Shown piece by piece: positions 17,906 through 26,867 of a stretch of 64,000 bases of DNA. Source of the stretch: Micrococcus sp. Its GTDB lineage: Bacteria; Actinomycetota; Actinomycetes; Actinomycetales; Micrococcaceae. Position 1 is the stretch's first letter. Each line of letters opens with the position of its first letter. The stretch lies in the NCBI GenBank assembly GCA_029961105.1, contig JASBVO010000014.1, positions 1 to 64,000 of the forward strand, in the 5' to 3' direction. The notes below the pieces were generated by a model. The model was not told where the DNA came from and did no database searches. It saw only the letters and a program-made list of their open reading frames with translations. The position numbers and the translations under genes are program-made.

Positions 17906-19429
17906 ATGACGGAAACCACTCCGCATGCCACGGGTTCGACCACCCAGGCCGGCATCCCGGCCGTCAGCGACCGCAACTCGCTGACCGTGGGCAGCAACGG
18001 CCCCATCGTGCTGCATGACAGCCACCTGGTGGAGACGCTGCAGCACTTCAACCGGATGAACGTGCCCGAGCGCCGCCCGCACGCCAAGGGCTCCGGCGCC
18101 TTCGGCGTCTTCGAGACCACCGAGGACGTCAGCGGCTACACCAAGGCCGCCCTGTTCCAGAAGGGCGCCACGGTGCGCATGCTGGCCCGCTTCTCCACCG
18201 TGGCCGGCGAGCTGGGCTCCCCGGACACCTGGCGGGACGTGCGCGGCTTCGCCCTGAAGTTCTACACCGAAGAGGGCAACTTCGACCTCGTCGGCAACAA
18301 CACCCCGGTCTTCTTCGTGCGCGACCCCATGAAGTTCCCGCACTTCATCCGCTCGCAGAAGCGCCTGCCGGACTCCGGCCTGCGCGACGGCACCATGCAG
18401 TGGGACTTCTGGACCCAGAACCCGGAGTCGGCCCACCAGGTGACCTACCTGATGGGTGATCGCGGCCTGCCGAGCACCTGGCGTCACATGAACGGCTACG
18501 GCTCGCACACCTACATGTGGGTCAACGAGGCCGGCGAGAAGTTCTGGGTGAAGTACCACTTCGAGTCCCGCCAGGGCGTGGAGTCCCTCTCCAACGAGGA
18601 GGCCGAACGGCTGGCCGGCGCCAACGCCGAGTACCACCGCCAGGACCTGTTCGAGGCGATCAAGCGCGGCGAGTTCCCGCAGTGGGACCTGTACGTGCAG
18701 GTCATGCCGTACGAGGACGCCAAGACCTACCGGTTCAACCCCTTCGACCTGACCAAGACCTGGTCCAAGAAGGACTACCCGCGCATCAAGGTCGGCACCA
18801 TGACCCTGAACGAGAACCCGGTGAACCACTTCGCCCAGATCGAGCAGGCGGCGTTCTCCCCGGCCAACATGGTCCCGGGCATGGGCATGAGCCCGGACAA
18901 GATGCTGCTGGGCCGCAACTTCGCCTACCAGGACGCCCAGCGCTACCGCATCGGCACCAACTTCCAGCAGCTGCCGGTCAACAAGCCGATCAACGAGGTG
19001 CACACCTACAACTTCGAGGGCAACATGTGGTACGACCACTCCGGCGCCAAGCCGGTGTACGCCCCGAACTCCTTCGGCAGCCCGTGGTCCGATGAGACCG
19101 GCGCCGTGGACGTCAGCTGGGAGAACGACGGCGAGCTCGTCCGTTCGGCCTACGCGCTGCACGCTGAGGACGACGACTTCGGCCAGCCCCGCACCCTGCT
19201 GAACGAGGTGTTCGACGACGCCCAGCGCAGCCGGTTCGTGCAGACCGTCGCCGGCGCCCTCGACGGCGTCCAGGAGCCGGTCCTGTCCAACGCCTTCCAG
19301 TACTGGAAGAACGTGGACGCCACCATCGGCCAGCGCATCGAGGACGCCGTCAGGGCCAAGCTCGGCGGCAGCACCGTCCCGGGCATGGGCGTGGACCAGG
19401 ACGACAAGGTCGGCGCCTCGGTCAACTGA
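17906..19429 (+). CDS. katA: Monofunctional haem catalase (clade 3)
   Basis: A 507-residue catalase that breaks H2O2 into water and oxygen in the cytoplasm. Active-site features are present: distal His59 in [12 protein letters not shown], Asn in [13 protein letters not shown] (about 131), and the proximal haem-ligating Tyr in [14 protein letters not shown] (about 341). The length is that of the small-subunit catalases. The start ATG 17906 has AAGGAG close upstream. It lies downstream of the CatR/PerR-like gene and ends 79 bp before a strong terminator, so the two genes likely form a peroxide-inducible unit. Confidence 0.96.
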   Translation: MTETTPHATGSTTQAGIPAVSDRNSLTVGSNGPIVLHDSHLVETLQHFNRMNVPERRPHAKGSGAFGVFETTEDVSGYTKAALFQKGATVRMLARFSTVAGELGSPDTWRDVRGFALKFYTEEGNFDLVGNNTPVFFVRDPMKFPHFIRSQKRLPDSGLRDGTMQWDFWTQNPESAHQVTYLMGDRGLPSTWRHMNGYGSHTYMWVNEAGEKFWVKYHFESRQGVESLSNEEAERLAGANAEYHRQDLFEAIKRGEFPQWDLYVQVMPYEDAKTYRFNPFDLTKTWSKKDYPRIKVGTMTLNENPVNHFAQIEQAAFSPANMVPGMGMSPDKMLLGRNFAYQDAQRYRIGTNFQQLPVNKPINEVHTYNFEGNMWYDHSGAKPVYAPNSFGSPWSDETGAVDVSWENDGELVRSAYALHAEDDDFGQPRTLLNEVFDDAQRSRFVQTVAGALDGVQEPVLSNAFQYWKNVDATIGQRIEDAVRAKLGGSTVPGMGVDQDDKVGASVN

Positions 19430-19508
19430 CCCGGACATCGCCGCTCCGACGGAGGACTGCTCCCGCTCCCCGGGTGAACTCCTCGGCCAGTCGATGACCC
19501 ACCCGTGG

Positions 19509-19547
19509 GAAGGGCCGGTACCTGCTGACAGCAGGTACCGGCCCTTC
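19509..19547. terminator. Strong hairpin terminator after katA
   Basis: A perfect 19-bp inverted repeat (19509-19527 and 19529-19547, arm GAAGGGCCGGTACCTGCTG) around a single base, followed by TCTCC. It lies between the convergent katA and 19612-20304 genes and can act both ways. Confidence 0.85.
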
Positions 19548-19611
19548 TCCGTCCTCTCCCGGAGCGTGCCGTCTCTTCCGATGGCCGTGTCACAGGCCGG
19601 CGGTCAGCGGC

Positions 19612-20304
19612 TCACCGCCCCGCCGCGTGGCTCCCGCTGCCGTCCTCGTCACCGTCCACGCCGCGTGCCTCGCCGAGGTCCCGGCGGTCCTCCCGCACGG
19701 GCTCCCCGGCCAGGTCCGCCTCGTCGGCCGGGCGAGCCTCTCCGACCGGGCGAGCCTCGTCGGAGGGGCCGTCGATGACGGCCCGGCCGTCCTCGTCGCG
19801 TCGCACGGAACCATCGACGTCACGCCTCGCCCAGCGCTCGTCCCCCGTACCCGGCGCGCCACCGTCGTACCCCGCCTGCCCCTCGACGACGTGGGCACCG
19901 GGCTGGTCCTGCTCGGACAGCTCCTCGAGGGGATCCGAGCCATCCCGCCGCCGGCCCTCGCGATCGGTCGCCACGGAGGGATCCTTCCGGTCCGCCTCCC
20001 GCAACTGGGCGTCAAGTGCGCTGGCGGCCGAGTCGGCCTCCTGCTGCCGCTCGTCGGCCTCGGCCCGCAACTGCCGTGCCCGTTCCTCGGCCGCCTCGGC
20101 CTCCCGCTGGGCGGCCTCGGCGGCTTCTGCCTCCGCCGCCACCATGTCCTGCTGCCGTGCGGCCTGGTGGCGGATCAGCTCCGCCTCCCGCCGGTCGGCC
20201 TCGCGCTTGCGCGCACGCCGGCGACTCCAGATGACGACGACGATCGCCACGATGAGGAGGACCACCGCCAGGGCGAGGATGAGCCAGAGGATCTGGTCGT
20301 TCAT
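19612..20304 (-). CDS. Membrane-anchored coiled-coil hypothetical protein
   Basis: A 230-residue protein. One N-terminal transmembrane helix (about residues 6-26, LWLILALAVVLLIVAIVVVI) is followed by a long, highly charged Glu/Ala/Arg-rich helix (about 30-105) that looks like a coiled coil, then an acidic, disordered tail rich in Asp, Gly and Arg. Orientation should leave the bulk in the cytoplasm because of the RRRARKR segment after the helix. The family is not recognised. The start ATG 20304 has AAGGAT five bases upstream. It converges on katA across the terminator and is divergent from purU. Confidence 0.75.
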   Translation of the reverse strand: MNDQILWLILALAVVLLIVAIVVVIWSRRRARKREADRREAELIRHQAARQQDMVAAEAEAAEAAQREAEAAEERARQLRAEADERQQEADSAASALDAQLREADRKDPSVATDREGRRRDGSDPLEELSEQDQPGAHVVEGQAGYDGGAPGTGDERWARRDVDGSVRRDEDGRAVIDGPSDEARPVGEARPADEADLAGEPVREDRRDLGEARGVDGDEDGSGSHAAGR

Positions 20305-20500
20305 GACGTATCCTTTGCAATTGCTGCGGCGACGACGGGCCCGGTCGCCCGACGCCGGTCACCGCGGCACGGCCGTCGGTGACCTCACGAGGCTTACTGT
20401 GCCACAGGCGGCAGTCCAGTCCCATGCTTGAGTTCTCCCCCTCCGCGCCGGACCGTTGACCCGGCGTTCGGCCCGCCCCGGGAACACCGGGGATGGGTGG

Positions 20501-20530
20501 TGTACATCACTATGGGGATAGGTATAGGAT
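20501..20530 (+). promoter_or_regulatory. purU promoter (TGTACA-18-TAGGAT), leaderless
   Basis: A -35 TGTACA (20501-20506) is spaced 18 bp from a -10 TAGGAT (20525-20530), which ends 6 nt before the ATG at 20537. Among the leaderless promoters in the window this one has the clearest -35. Confidence 0.65.
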
Positions 20531-20536
20531 CCGAGC

Positions 20537-21421
20537 ATGAGCGCTTCTCCCTCGACTGCGTCCCAGACCAAGATGGTGCTGACCCTGTCCTGCACCAACT
20601 CCCGCGGCATCGTGCACGCCGTCTCGGGCTCCCTGCTCTCGATGGACGGGGACATCACCGAGTCCAAGCAGTTCGACTCCCCGGAGTCCGGCAGCTTCTT
20701 CATGCGGGTGGAGTTCACCACGCCCGAACCGCTGGAGCGGGTCCGCGAGGCCCTGGACCCGGTCGAGAAGCAGTTCGACATGAAGATCGGCCTGTGGGAG
20801 GCCTCCCGCAAGACCCGCACCCTGGTCATGTGCTCCAAGGACGGGCGCACCCTCAACGACCTGCTCTTCCAGCAGCGCGCCGGCACCCTGCCCATCGACA
20901 TCCCGGTCATCGTCTCCAACCACCTCGAACTGCAGCCGATGGCCTACTTCTACGGCATCCCCTTCGTGCACGTCCCGGTCACCCGCCGCGAGGACGGCAG
21001 CGACAACAAGGCCGAGGCCGAAGCCCGCCTGTTGGACCTGGTCGCCGAGCACGACATCGAACTGGTGGTGCTGGCCCGCTACATGCAGGTCCTCTCCGAC
21101 GACCTGTGCCGCACGCTCGGGGGCAAGGCCATCAACATCCACCACTCCTTCCTGCCCTCCTTCAAGGGCGCCCGCCCCTACCACCAGGCCCACGAACGCG
21201 GCGTCAAGCTCATCGGCGCCACCGCCCACTACGTCACCCCGGACCTGGACGAGGGCCCGATCATCGCCCAGCAGGTCCAGCCCGTCACCCACGCCCAGTC
21301 CGCCCGCGACTTCGTCAACATGGGCCGCGAGGTCGAGGGCTCCACCCTGTGCCGGGCCGTGCGCTGGCACGCCGAGCACCGCGTCCTGCTCGACGGCAAC
21401 CGCACCGTCGTCTTCGACTGA
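20537..21421 (+). CDS. purU: Formyltetrahydrofolate deformylase
   Basis: A 294-residue enzyme that hydrolyses 10-formyl-THF to formate and THF, balancing one-carbon pools. An N-terminal ACT domain (about 12-90) is followed by a formyltransferase-like catalytic domain (about 95-290) with INIHHSFLPSFKGARPYHQA (Asn/His active site, about 199) and TPDLDEGPII (catalytic Asp, about 236). The ATG at 20537 follows a TAGGAT -10 by six bases. purU, folD, glyA and purH all lie in this window and share the formyl/methylene-THF pool, though they are not one operon. Confidence 0.93.
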   Translation: MSASPSTASQTKMVLTLSCTNSRGIVHAVSGSLLSMDGDITESKQFDSPESGSFFMRVEFTTPEPLERVREALDPVEKQFDMKIGLWEASRKTRTLVMCSKDGRTLNDLLFQQRAGTLPIDIPVIVSNHLELQPMAYFYGIPFVHVPVTRREDGSDNKAEAEARLLDLVAEHDIELVVLARYMQVLSDDLCRTLGGKAINIHHSFLPSFKGARPYHQAHERGVKLIGATAHYVTPDLDEGPIIAQQVQPVTHAQSARDFVNMGREVEGSTLCRAVRWHAEHRVLLDGNRTVVFD

Positions 21422-21449
21422 TCGGCTGGGCGACGGCCGAGGTCACCCC

Positions 21450-21455
21450 TAGTCT
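21450..21455 (+). promoter_or_regulatory. -10 element TAGTCT of the gamma-CA-like gene (leaderless)
   Basis: TAGTCT ends 6 nt before the ATG at 21462, within the 40-bp gap after purU. Confidence 0.5.
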
Positions 21456-21461
21456 GGTGAC

Positions 21462-21980
21462 ATGGCACACCTGATCACGATCGCCGGCGCCACGCCGTCC
21501 GTCCACGAGTCCGTCTTCCTGGCCCCCACCGCCACCCTGTCCGGTGACGTGGCGATGGGCCCACAGTCCTCCGCCTTCTACGGCGTGTCAGTCCGGGGGG
21601 ACAGCGCCCCGATCCGCGTCGGCGAGCGGACGAACCTGCAGGACAACGTGGTCCTGCACGCGGACGCCGGTTTCCCCTGCACGCTGGGCCATGACATCTC
21701 GGTGGGCCATTCGGCGGTCGTCCACGGCGCCACGGTCGAGGACGGCTGCCTGGTGGGCATGTCCGCCACGATCATGAACGGATCGGTCATCGGGAGCCAG
21801 TCGCTGGTCGCCGCGGGGGCCCTGGTGCTCGAGGGCACCGTGGTCCCGCCGCGATCCCTCGTGGCCGGCGTTCCCGCCAAGGTCCGCCGCGAGCTGACGG
21901 ACGAGGAGGTCGCCTCCCTGGGCACCAACTCCGCGCACTACGTGGAGCTGGCCGCAGTCCACCGAGAGGCCACCGCCTGA
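21462..21980 (+). CDS. Gamma-carbonic-anhydrase-like hexapeptide-repeat protein (YrdA/PaaY type)
   Basis: A 172-residue left-handed beta-helix protein. Hexapeptide repeats run through about residues 10-135, with GDSAPIRVGERTNLQDNVVLHADAG near residue 45 and HDISVGHSAVVHG (about 82); the three metal-binding His positions of gamma carbonic anhydrases can be matched at the HAD, GHS and VHG sites. A short C-terminal helix ends the protein. Family members bind zinc or iron and some hydrate CO2; activity here is unproven. It has its own -10 and starts 40 bp after purU. Its 3' end is repeated in tandem in the adjacent DNA. Confidence 0.85.
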   Translation: MAHLITIAGATPSVHESVFLAPTATLSGDVAMGPQSSAFYGVSVRGDSAPIRVGERTNLQDNVVLHADAGFPCTLGHDISVGHSAVVHGATVEDGCLVGMSATIMNGSVIGSQSLVAAGALVLEGTVVPPRSLVAGVPAKVRRELTDEEVASLGTNSAHYVELAAVHREATA

Positions 21981-22026
21981 TCCATCCCCCGGAGGGAGAC
22001 CACCGCCTGACCCGTCCCCCCGAGGG
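21970..22026. repeat. Tandem duplication of the gene 3' end (30-bp period)
   Basis: The sequence starting CCACCGCCTGA at 21970 recurs at 22000 with a few differences, so the last codons and stop of the hexapeptide gene appear twice. This is the same pattern seen at folD. Confidence 0.55.
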
Positions 22027-22037
22027 GCGGGTCAGGC
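22005..22037. terminator. Two-way hairpin terminator between convergent genes
   Basis: GCCTGACCCG (22005-22014) pairs with 22028-22037, extended by CCCC/GGGG near the loop. It overlaps the stop of the sugC-like gene at 22032. Confidence 0.7.
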
Positions 22038-23309
22038 GTTCTGCGCGTCCCGATCCCTCGCCAGGGACAGCTCGCGTTCGCGCTCCTGTCCGGCCCGCCG
22101 CGTCAGCTCGGCGCCGGCCTCCGCGTCCCGGGTGAGGTTCTCCCCGGACTCCGGGTCGAAGATGTGAATCCGCGAGGTGTCCACCCACAACTCCACCGGC
22201 TGGCCGGGACGGACCCGGGACTCCGCCGAGAGGGTGGTGACCACCTGGGGCCGCAGTTCCTCGGCGTCCATGTCCGCAGCCAGGTCGGACAGCAACCGGC
22301 CCGTCTTCTCGTCGGGCTCGAACTCGATGTACCCGTACTGCTCGTGGCCCAGCCACTCCAGGTGGGACAGTTCCGCGGTGAACACCGACCCCTTGGACAT
22401 CTTGGCCTCGTCCACCAGGGCCGCGTCCTCGAAGAACTCCGGACGCAGCCCGATCAGCACCAGGCCTTTCCCCTGTGCCTTCGCCGCCCGCTCGGCCGGT
22501 ACCGGGATGTCCCCGATCGGCGACGAGAGCACGGACCCGCCGGCGCCCTCCTTGAGCGTCGCGGGAAGGAAGTTCATCGACGGGGACCCGATGAACCCGG
22601 CCACGAAGAGGTTGACCGGCTGTTCGTAGAGTTCCCGCGGGCTGGCCACCTGCTGCAGGACGCCCTTCTTCAGCACGGCCACCCGGTCCCCCAGCGTCAT
22701 GGCCTCGGTCTGGTCATGGGTCACGTACACGCTGGTCACGCCGAGGCGGCGCTGCAACTGGGCAATCTCGGAGCGCATCTGCCCGCGCAGCTTGGCATCC
22801 AGGTTGGACAGCGGCTCGTCGAACAGGAACGCGTCGGCGTCGCGGACGATCGCCCGCCCCATGGCCACCCGCTGACGCTGGCCGCCGGAGAGGTTCGCCG
22901 GCTTGCGGTCCAGGTGCTCGGTCAGCTCCAGCATGCGGGCGGCATGCTGGACCTTCTCGTCCACGGACCCACCGGCCTTCCCGCCATTGCCGTCCTTGGC
23001 CAGGCGCAGCGGGAAAGCGATGTTCTCATACACGGTCAGGTGCGGGTAGAGCGCGTAGTTCTGGAACACCATCGCCAGGTTGCGGTCCTTCGGGGCGGCC
23101 TCGTTCATCCGCTCCCCGTCGATCAGCAGCTCACCGGAGGTGATGTCCTCCAGGCCCACGATCATCCGCAACAGGGTGGACTTGCCGCAGCCGGACGGTC
23201 CCACGAGGATGACGAACTCCCCGTCGGCGATGTCCATGGACACGTTGTTCACGGCGGAGAAGCCGTCATCGTACGTCTTGACGATGTTGTTCAGGGTGAT
23301 GGAGGCCAT
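22032..23309 (-). CDS. sugC: Sugar ABC importer ATPase (SugC/UgpC/MsmK type)
   Basis: A 425-residue ATPase with Walker A GPSGCGKST (about residue 38), Q-loop MVFQNYALYPHL, signature LSGGQRQR (about 140), Walker B FLFDEPLSNLDAKLR and H-loop VYVTHDQTEA, then a C-terminal regulatory OB/TOBE domain (about 245-375) as in MalK-type proteins. A charged 40-residue tail is extra. It energises sugar import by the two permeases encoded just upstream. The start ATG at 23309 has AAAGGGA upstream and lies 36 bp after the second permease. The gene symbol follows the LpqY-SugABC resemblance of the binding protein. Confidence 0.8.
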   Translation of the reverse strand: MASITLNNIVKTYDDGFSAVNNVSMDIADGEFVILVGPSGCGKSTLLRMIVGLEDITSGELLIDGERMNEAAPKDRNLAMVFQNYALYPHLTVYENIAFPLRLAKDGNGGKAGGSVDEKVQHAARMLELTEHLDRKPANLSGGQRQRVAMGRAIVRDADAFLFDEPLSNLDAKLRGQMRSEIAQLQRRLGVTSVYVTHDQTEAMTLGDRVAVLKKGVLQQVASPRELYEQPVNLFVAGFIGSPSMNFLPATLKEGAGGSVLSSPIGDIPVPAERAAKAQGKGLVLIGLRPEFFEDAALVDEAKMSKGSVFTAELSHLEWLGHEQYGYIEFEPDEKTGRLLSDLAADMDAEELRPQVVTTLSAESRVRPGQPVELWVDTSRIHIFDPESGENLTRDAEAGAELTRRAGQERERELSLARDRDAQNA

Positions 23310-23345
23310 CTGGGGTTCCCTTTCCTTTCCTACGCTGTGATCCGC

Positions 23346-24242
23346 TCAGCCCTTGACCGCGCCGGAGGTCAGGCCCGCGACGATCTGCTTCTGGAAGAGC
23401 ATGACCAGCAGCACCACGGGGATGGTGACGATGATCGCCGCCGCCGAGATCGCTCCGGTGGGCGACTCGAACTGGGAGGCGCCGGTGAAGAACGCCAGTG
23501 CCGCCGGAACGGGCCGGGCCGCCTCCGTGGAGGTCAGTGAGATGCCATAGACGAAGTCGTTCCACGCGATGAAGAAGGCGATGATGGCGGTGGTGAAGAC
23601 GCCGGGCGCCGCCAGGGGCACGATCACCTTGCGGAAGGCCTGCAGCGGGGTGGCGCCATCCACCTGTGCTGCCTGCTCCAGCTCCCAGGGGATCTGCTGG
23701 AAGAACGCGGCCAGGGTCCAGATCGAGATCGGCAGCGTCAGGGACAGGTACGGGATGATCAGTCCGGGCCAGGTGTCGTACAGCCCCAGGGTCCGCCACA
23801 TGTTGAACAGCGGGGTCACCAGGGAGATGACCGGGAACATGGACACCATCAGGGAGACCGTCAGCACGGCCTTCTTGCCGGGGAAGTTCAGCCGGGCGAT
23901 CGCGTAGGCGCACAGGGTGGCCAGCACCACGGCGATCAGCGTGGCGATCACGGCGATGCCGATCGAGTTGCGCAGCGCGGACAGGAACAGTTCCCGGGAG
24001 TCCCCGACGAGGATCTCCTCGTAGTTCACGAAAGAGGGGTTGTCGGGGAAGAACCTGCCGTTGGCCAGCTCCCCCGGGGTCTTGAAGCTGGTCGAGAGGA
24101 TGGAGGCGACCGGGAACAGGCACCACACGGCGATGACGATCGTGATCACCCACCATCCGATGGTCGTGTTCCGCCGGGCCCGGCGGGCGCGCTTCTGTCC
24201 CTCGACCTCGTCCGGTGTCAGGGCCTCGGTGCTGGTGCTCAC
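23346..24242 (-). CDS. sugB: Sugar ABC importer permease (MalG/SugB type)
   Basis: A 298-residue permease with about six transmembrane helices and the EAA coupling motif at EQAAQVDGATPLQAFRKVIVP (about residue 205), where the ATPase docks. MalG-type features include FKTPGEL in the first loop and a conserved PVISLVTPLF. The GTG at 24242 overlaps the stop of the upstream permease by 4 bp (GTGA), so translation is coupled. It forms a heterodimer with the SugA-like protein. Confidence 0.85.
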   Translation of the reverse strand: MSTSTEALTPDEVEGQKRARRARRNTTIGWWVITIVIAVWCLFPVASILSTSFKTPGELANGRFFPDNPSFVNYEEILVGDSRELFLSALRNSIGIAVIATLIAVVLATLCAYAIARLNFPGKKAVLTVSLMVSMFPVISLVTPLFNMWRTLGLYDTWPGLIIPYLSLTLPISIWTLAAFFQQIPWELEQAAQVDGATPLQAFRKVIVPLAAPGVFTTAIIAFFIAWNDFVYGISLTSTEAARPVPAALAFFTGASQFESPTGAISAAAIIVTIPVVLLVMLFQKQIVAGLTSGAVKG

Positions 24243-25264
24243 TTGCGTCCTCCCCGTCCACCGGCCAGGTCCACGTTGAACCCCTTGACCGCGATCAGTG
24301 CGATAAGCCCCACCAGCAGGAACAGCACGACCGAGATGGCCGAGCCCAGGCCGATCTCCAGCCGCCCGATCGAAGTGCGGTAGGCCAGCAGCGACAGGAC
24401 CTCGGTGCCGTAGGCGCCGTTGGTCATGATGAAGATCGAGTCGAACACCCTGAAGGCGTCCAGTGCCCGGAACAGCACGGCGACCATGATGGCCGCCTTC
24501 ATGTTGGGCAGGATGACCCTCCACAGTCGCTGCCACCAGTTGGCCCCGTCCACGGCGGCGGCCTCGGACAGGTCCTCCGGGACCTGCGCCAGGCCGGCGA
24601 GCAGCAGCAGCGAGATGAAGGGGGTGGTCTTCCAGATCTCCGAGAACATGATGACGAACAGCGCCGTGCCGCCCTGGGCGAACCAGTTGAGCTGGTCGTC
24701 GAAGCCGGGGACCCAGCTGAGCCAGTTGTTGACGTACCCGGAGTCGATGCTGAACATGTAGTACCAGGCGAAGGCGGAGACCACGGTGATGATGCCGTAG
24801 GGCACCAGGATCACGGTGCGGACCAGGCCCCGGGTGGACTTGATGGCCTTGTGCATGACCATCGCCAGGATGAAGCCCAGGATCAGCTCGACGAACACCG
24901 TGATGACCGTGATGAGCGCGGTGACCCCCAGCGCGCTCCAGAACACCCCGTCCGTGAGGATGGTGGCGTAGTTCTGCAGGCCGATGAACTCCCGCTCGTC
25001 CGGAGCGGTGAGGCGGTAGCTGAACAGCGAGTCCCACAGGGCCTGCAGCACCGGGTAGAAGATGACGGCGACCATGATGACGAAGGCGGGGCCCGCCAGC
25101 CACCAGCCCAGCCTGGCCTCGGCCTTGGTCCGCGCCGATTTCGGCGCCGCCTGCAGCTCCCTGCGGCGGCCACGGCCCGCGCCCCGGTCCCGAGCGGCAT
25201 CCGGGGTGACGTCCGGGCCGACGTCCGGGGCGACGGACGGCACGTTGGTGGGAACAGAGCTCAT
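24239..25264 (-). CDS. sugA: Sugar ABC importer permease (MalF/SugA type)
   Basis: A 341-residue permease. A 45-residue polar, Arg/Pro-rich N-terminal tail precedes about six transmembrane helices, and the EAA loop reads EAAAVDGANWWQRLWRVILP (about 245). The start ATG at 25264 overlaps the stop of the binding-protein gene (ATGA). It pairs with the SugB-like permease to form the channel for the sugar delivered by the lipoprotein. Confidence 0.85.
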   Translation of the reverse strand: MSSVPTNVPSVAPDVGPDVTPDAARDRGAGRGRRRELQAAPKSARTKAEARLGWWLAGPAFVIMVAVIFYPVLQALWDSLFSYRLTAPDEREFIGLQNYATILTDGVFWSALGVTALITVITVFVELILGFILAMVMHKAIKSTRGLVRTVILVPYGIITVVSAFAWYYMFSIDSGYVNNWLSWVPGFDDQLNWFAQGGTALFVIMFSEIWKTTPFISLLLLAGLAQVPEDLSEAAAVDGANWWQRLWRVILPNMKAAIMVAVLFRALDAFRVFDSIFIMTNGAYGTEVLSLLAYRTSIGRLEIGLGSAISVVLFLLVGLIALIAVKGFNVDLAGGRGGRK

Positions 25265-26571
25265 AGCAGCGACTCCCCTCGCAGCACTTCCTGGATGAAC
25301 CGGCCGGTCTGGGCCGGGGTGGTCGCCGGGTCCACGTCAACCGGCGGGGTGAACCGCTGCTGGATCGCGGTGGAGACCTCGTTGTAGTAGGGCGTCTGCG
25401 GCCGGGGGACCGCCAGATCCAGGGAGTCGCGGATGGCCGGGGCCATCGGGAACTGCTCCCGGACACTGGGGTCGTCGAAGGCGCTGGCGCTGGCGGGCGG
25501 GTTGCCATTGGTCACGAAGTACTGGGTCTGGTGCTCGGGCGAGACGATGCACTGGATCGCGTCCCAGGCGAGGTCCTGGTGCTCGGACGCGGCCCCCACC
25601 CCGAGGTTGATGCCGCCCAGCGGCGGGGCCGGTTCCGTGTCCTCGCTGACCCGCGGGTAGAGGGTCCAGCCGATGTCCTCGGGCAGGTCCTCCGGCAGCA
25701 CACCGTCCTCCACGGCGGCGTTGGTGGCCGGCCAGACGAAGGGCCAGTTGACCATGAACGAGCCGTTGTCCCCCTGGAACAGCAGCATCGCCTCGTTCTC
25801 CTGCTGGGTGGCCAGGCCCGGGCCCCCCAGGCCCTCCTGGCCGATGGTGGAGACGATCTCCGCGGCCTTGCGGCCGGCGTCGGTGTCCAGGCCCGTCTGG
25901 ACCTGGTCCGCGGGGGCCTCGGGGTTCTCGAGGATCTGCCCGCCCGCGGACTCCACGAGCGCGTTGAGCCACACCGTCATGGACTCTGCCCGGGCGCCCT
26001 GGACGCCGAGGTCCTTGCCCTGGTCCCGGGCCACCTCGATCAGCTGGTCCCAGGTGACCGGCTTGTCCATGTCCAGCCCCGCCTCCTCGGCCACCGATTT
26101 CCGGTACCAGAGCAGCTGGGTGTTGGCCCAGAAGGGGACGGCGACGAGCGTGTCCTTCCAGGTGGCCCCGGCCAGCGCGCCCTCGAGGGTGTCCTGGGTG
26201 GTGGCCTCGACCACGTCCTGGGGCGGCAGTGCCAGGAATCCTGGCTCGGCGAGCTCGGGGATGAACGGTGGATCCAGGGACATGATGTCCATCGAGGTGT
26301 CACCGGCGGCCAGCCGGCGGGTCAGCTGCTCGCGCTGGGAGGCGGCATCGTTCGGCAGGACGGAGGTCTCGATCCGGTAGGCGCCGCCGGCCTGCTCGGT
26401 GCACTGCTGGGCGAGCTCGGCCTGGCCGCCGTCGTCCGGGTTGGTGTACCAGGTGAGCACCGGGGTGTCGTCCGCGGGGCCGCAGCCGGCAAGCAGCAGC
26501 GCCGCCGAGGCCAGCATCGCCATCCCCGCCGTACGGCGCGCCGCACCGCCTCTGCCTCGGGTCTGCCTCAT
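25261..26571 (-). CDS. lpqY: LpqY-like sugar-binding lipoprotein
   Basis: A 436-residue extracellular binding protein. The N-terminus is a lipoprotein signal: basic region, hydrophobic stretch and lipobox LAGC (Cys about residue 29). The mature part resembles mycobacterial LpqY, the trehalose-binding protein: NTQLLWYR, FMVNWPFVW, GGINLGVG and a terminal RPQTPYYNEVS block are in the same order. That suggests trehalose or a related disaccharide, but binding residues cannot be checked here. ATG 26571 has GGAGGT nine bases upstream. First gene of the lpqY-sugA-sugB-sugC operon, behind a promoter with a LacI-type operator. Confidence 0.8.
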   Translation of the reverse strand: MRQTRGRGGAARRTAGMAMLASAALLLAGCGPADDTPVLTWYTNPDDGGQAELAQQCTEQAGGAYRIETSVLPNDAASQREQLTRRLAAGDTSMDIMSLDPPFIPELAEPGFLALPPQDVVEATTQDTLEGALAGATWKDTLVAVPFWANTQLLWYRKSVAEEAGLDMDKPVTWDQLIEVARDQGKDLGVQGARAESMTVWLNALVESAGGQILENPEAPADQVQTGLDTDAGRKAAEIVSTIGQEGLGGPGLATQQENEAMLLFQGDNGSFMVNWPFVWPATNAAVEDGVLPEDLPEDIGWTLYPRVSEDTEPAPPLGGINLGVGAASEHQDLAWDAIQCIVSPEHQTQYFVTNGNPPASASAFDDPSVREQFPMAPAIRDSLDLAVPRPQTPYYNEVSTAIQQRFTPPVDVDPATTPAQTGRFIQEVLRGESLL

Positions 26572-26585
26572 CAGTCGCGCACCTC

Positions 26586-26645
26586 CGGTCCGGTTCCAGC
26601 CCCACGGCCCTCCCGCGGAAGGGCTCCCAGTAAGGAACCGGTTCC
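26586..26645. promoter_or_regulatory. LacI-family operator and a degenerate second copy
   Basis: The perfect palindrome GGAACCGGTTCC (26634-26645) has the central CG and length of LacI-family sugar operators. A second site at 26586-26597 matches 9 of 12 positions, 48 bp away and next to the ribosome-binding site. Both lie downstream of the predicted transcription start of the lpqY-like operon, so repression by roadblock or looping is expected. No LacI gene is in the window. Confidence 0.6.
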
Positions 26646-26675
26646 ACCGTGCCACGGGGTACCGTCTGGAGGGAC

Positions 26676-26705
26676 AGCCTATGCATGAACTGGGAGTTTT
26701 CCCAA
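26676..26705 (-). promoter_or_regulatory. Promoter of the lpqY-sugABC operon (TTGGGA-18-TAGGCT)
   Basis: On the minus strand, TTGGGA (26700-26705) is 18 bp from TAGGCT (26676-26681). A start near 26668 would give a leader of about 100 nt carrying both operator sites. Confidence 0.55.
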
Positions 26706-26854
26706 GACGTGGCGGCGAATACACAGCAATAGACGTACGCCCCATGGTGCACTTGCGCCACGTATGAGGCTGCGCCCACCGACCCCGCCCGCCTCGCGCT
26801 GCCCGGCGGTCCGTACCGGCGTGCTCCCATGTGCTGGCGACCTGCCCGATGCCC

Positions 26855-26860
26855 TACGCT
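26855..26860 (+). promoter_or_regulatory. -10 element TACGCT of the GCS2-family gene (leaderless)
   Basis: TACGCT ends 7 nt before the ATG at 26868 and rules out the longer upstream reading frame as the start. Confidence 0.5.
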
Positions 26861-26867
26861 TCACACC

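Noticed and set aside
17771-19438. A 555-residue frame opposite katA
   Set aside because: Composition is His/Gly/Val/Leu-rich as in third-position GC artefacts, with no domain; katA on the other strand is unambiguous.
23346-25508. A 720-residue frame covering both sugar permeases
   Set aside because: It reads the MalF-like gene out of frame; the two permeases have separate frames with a 4-bp overlap.
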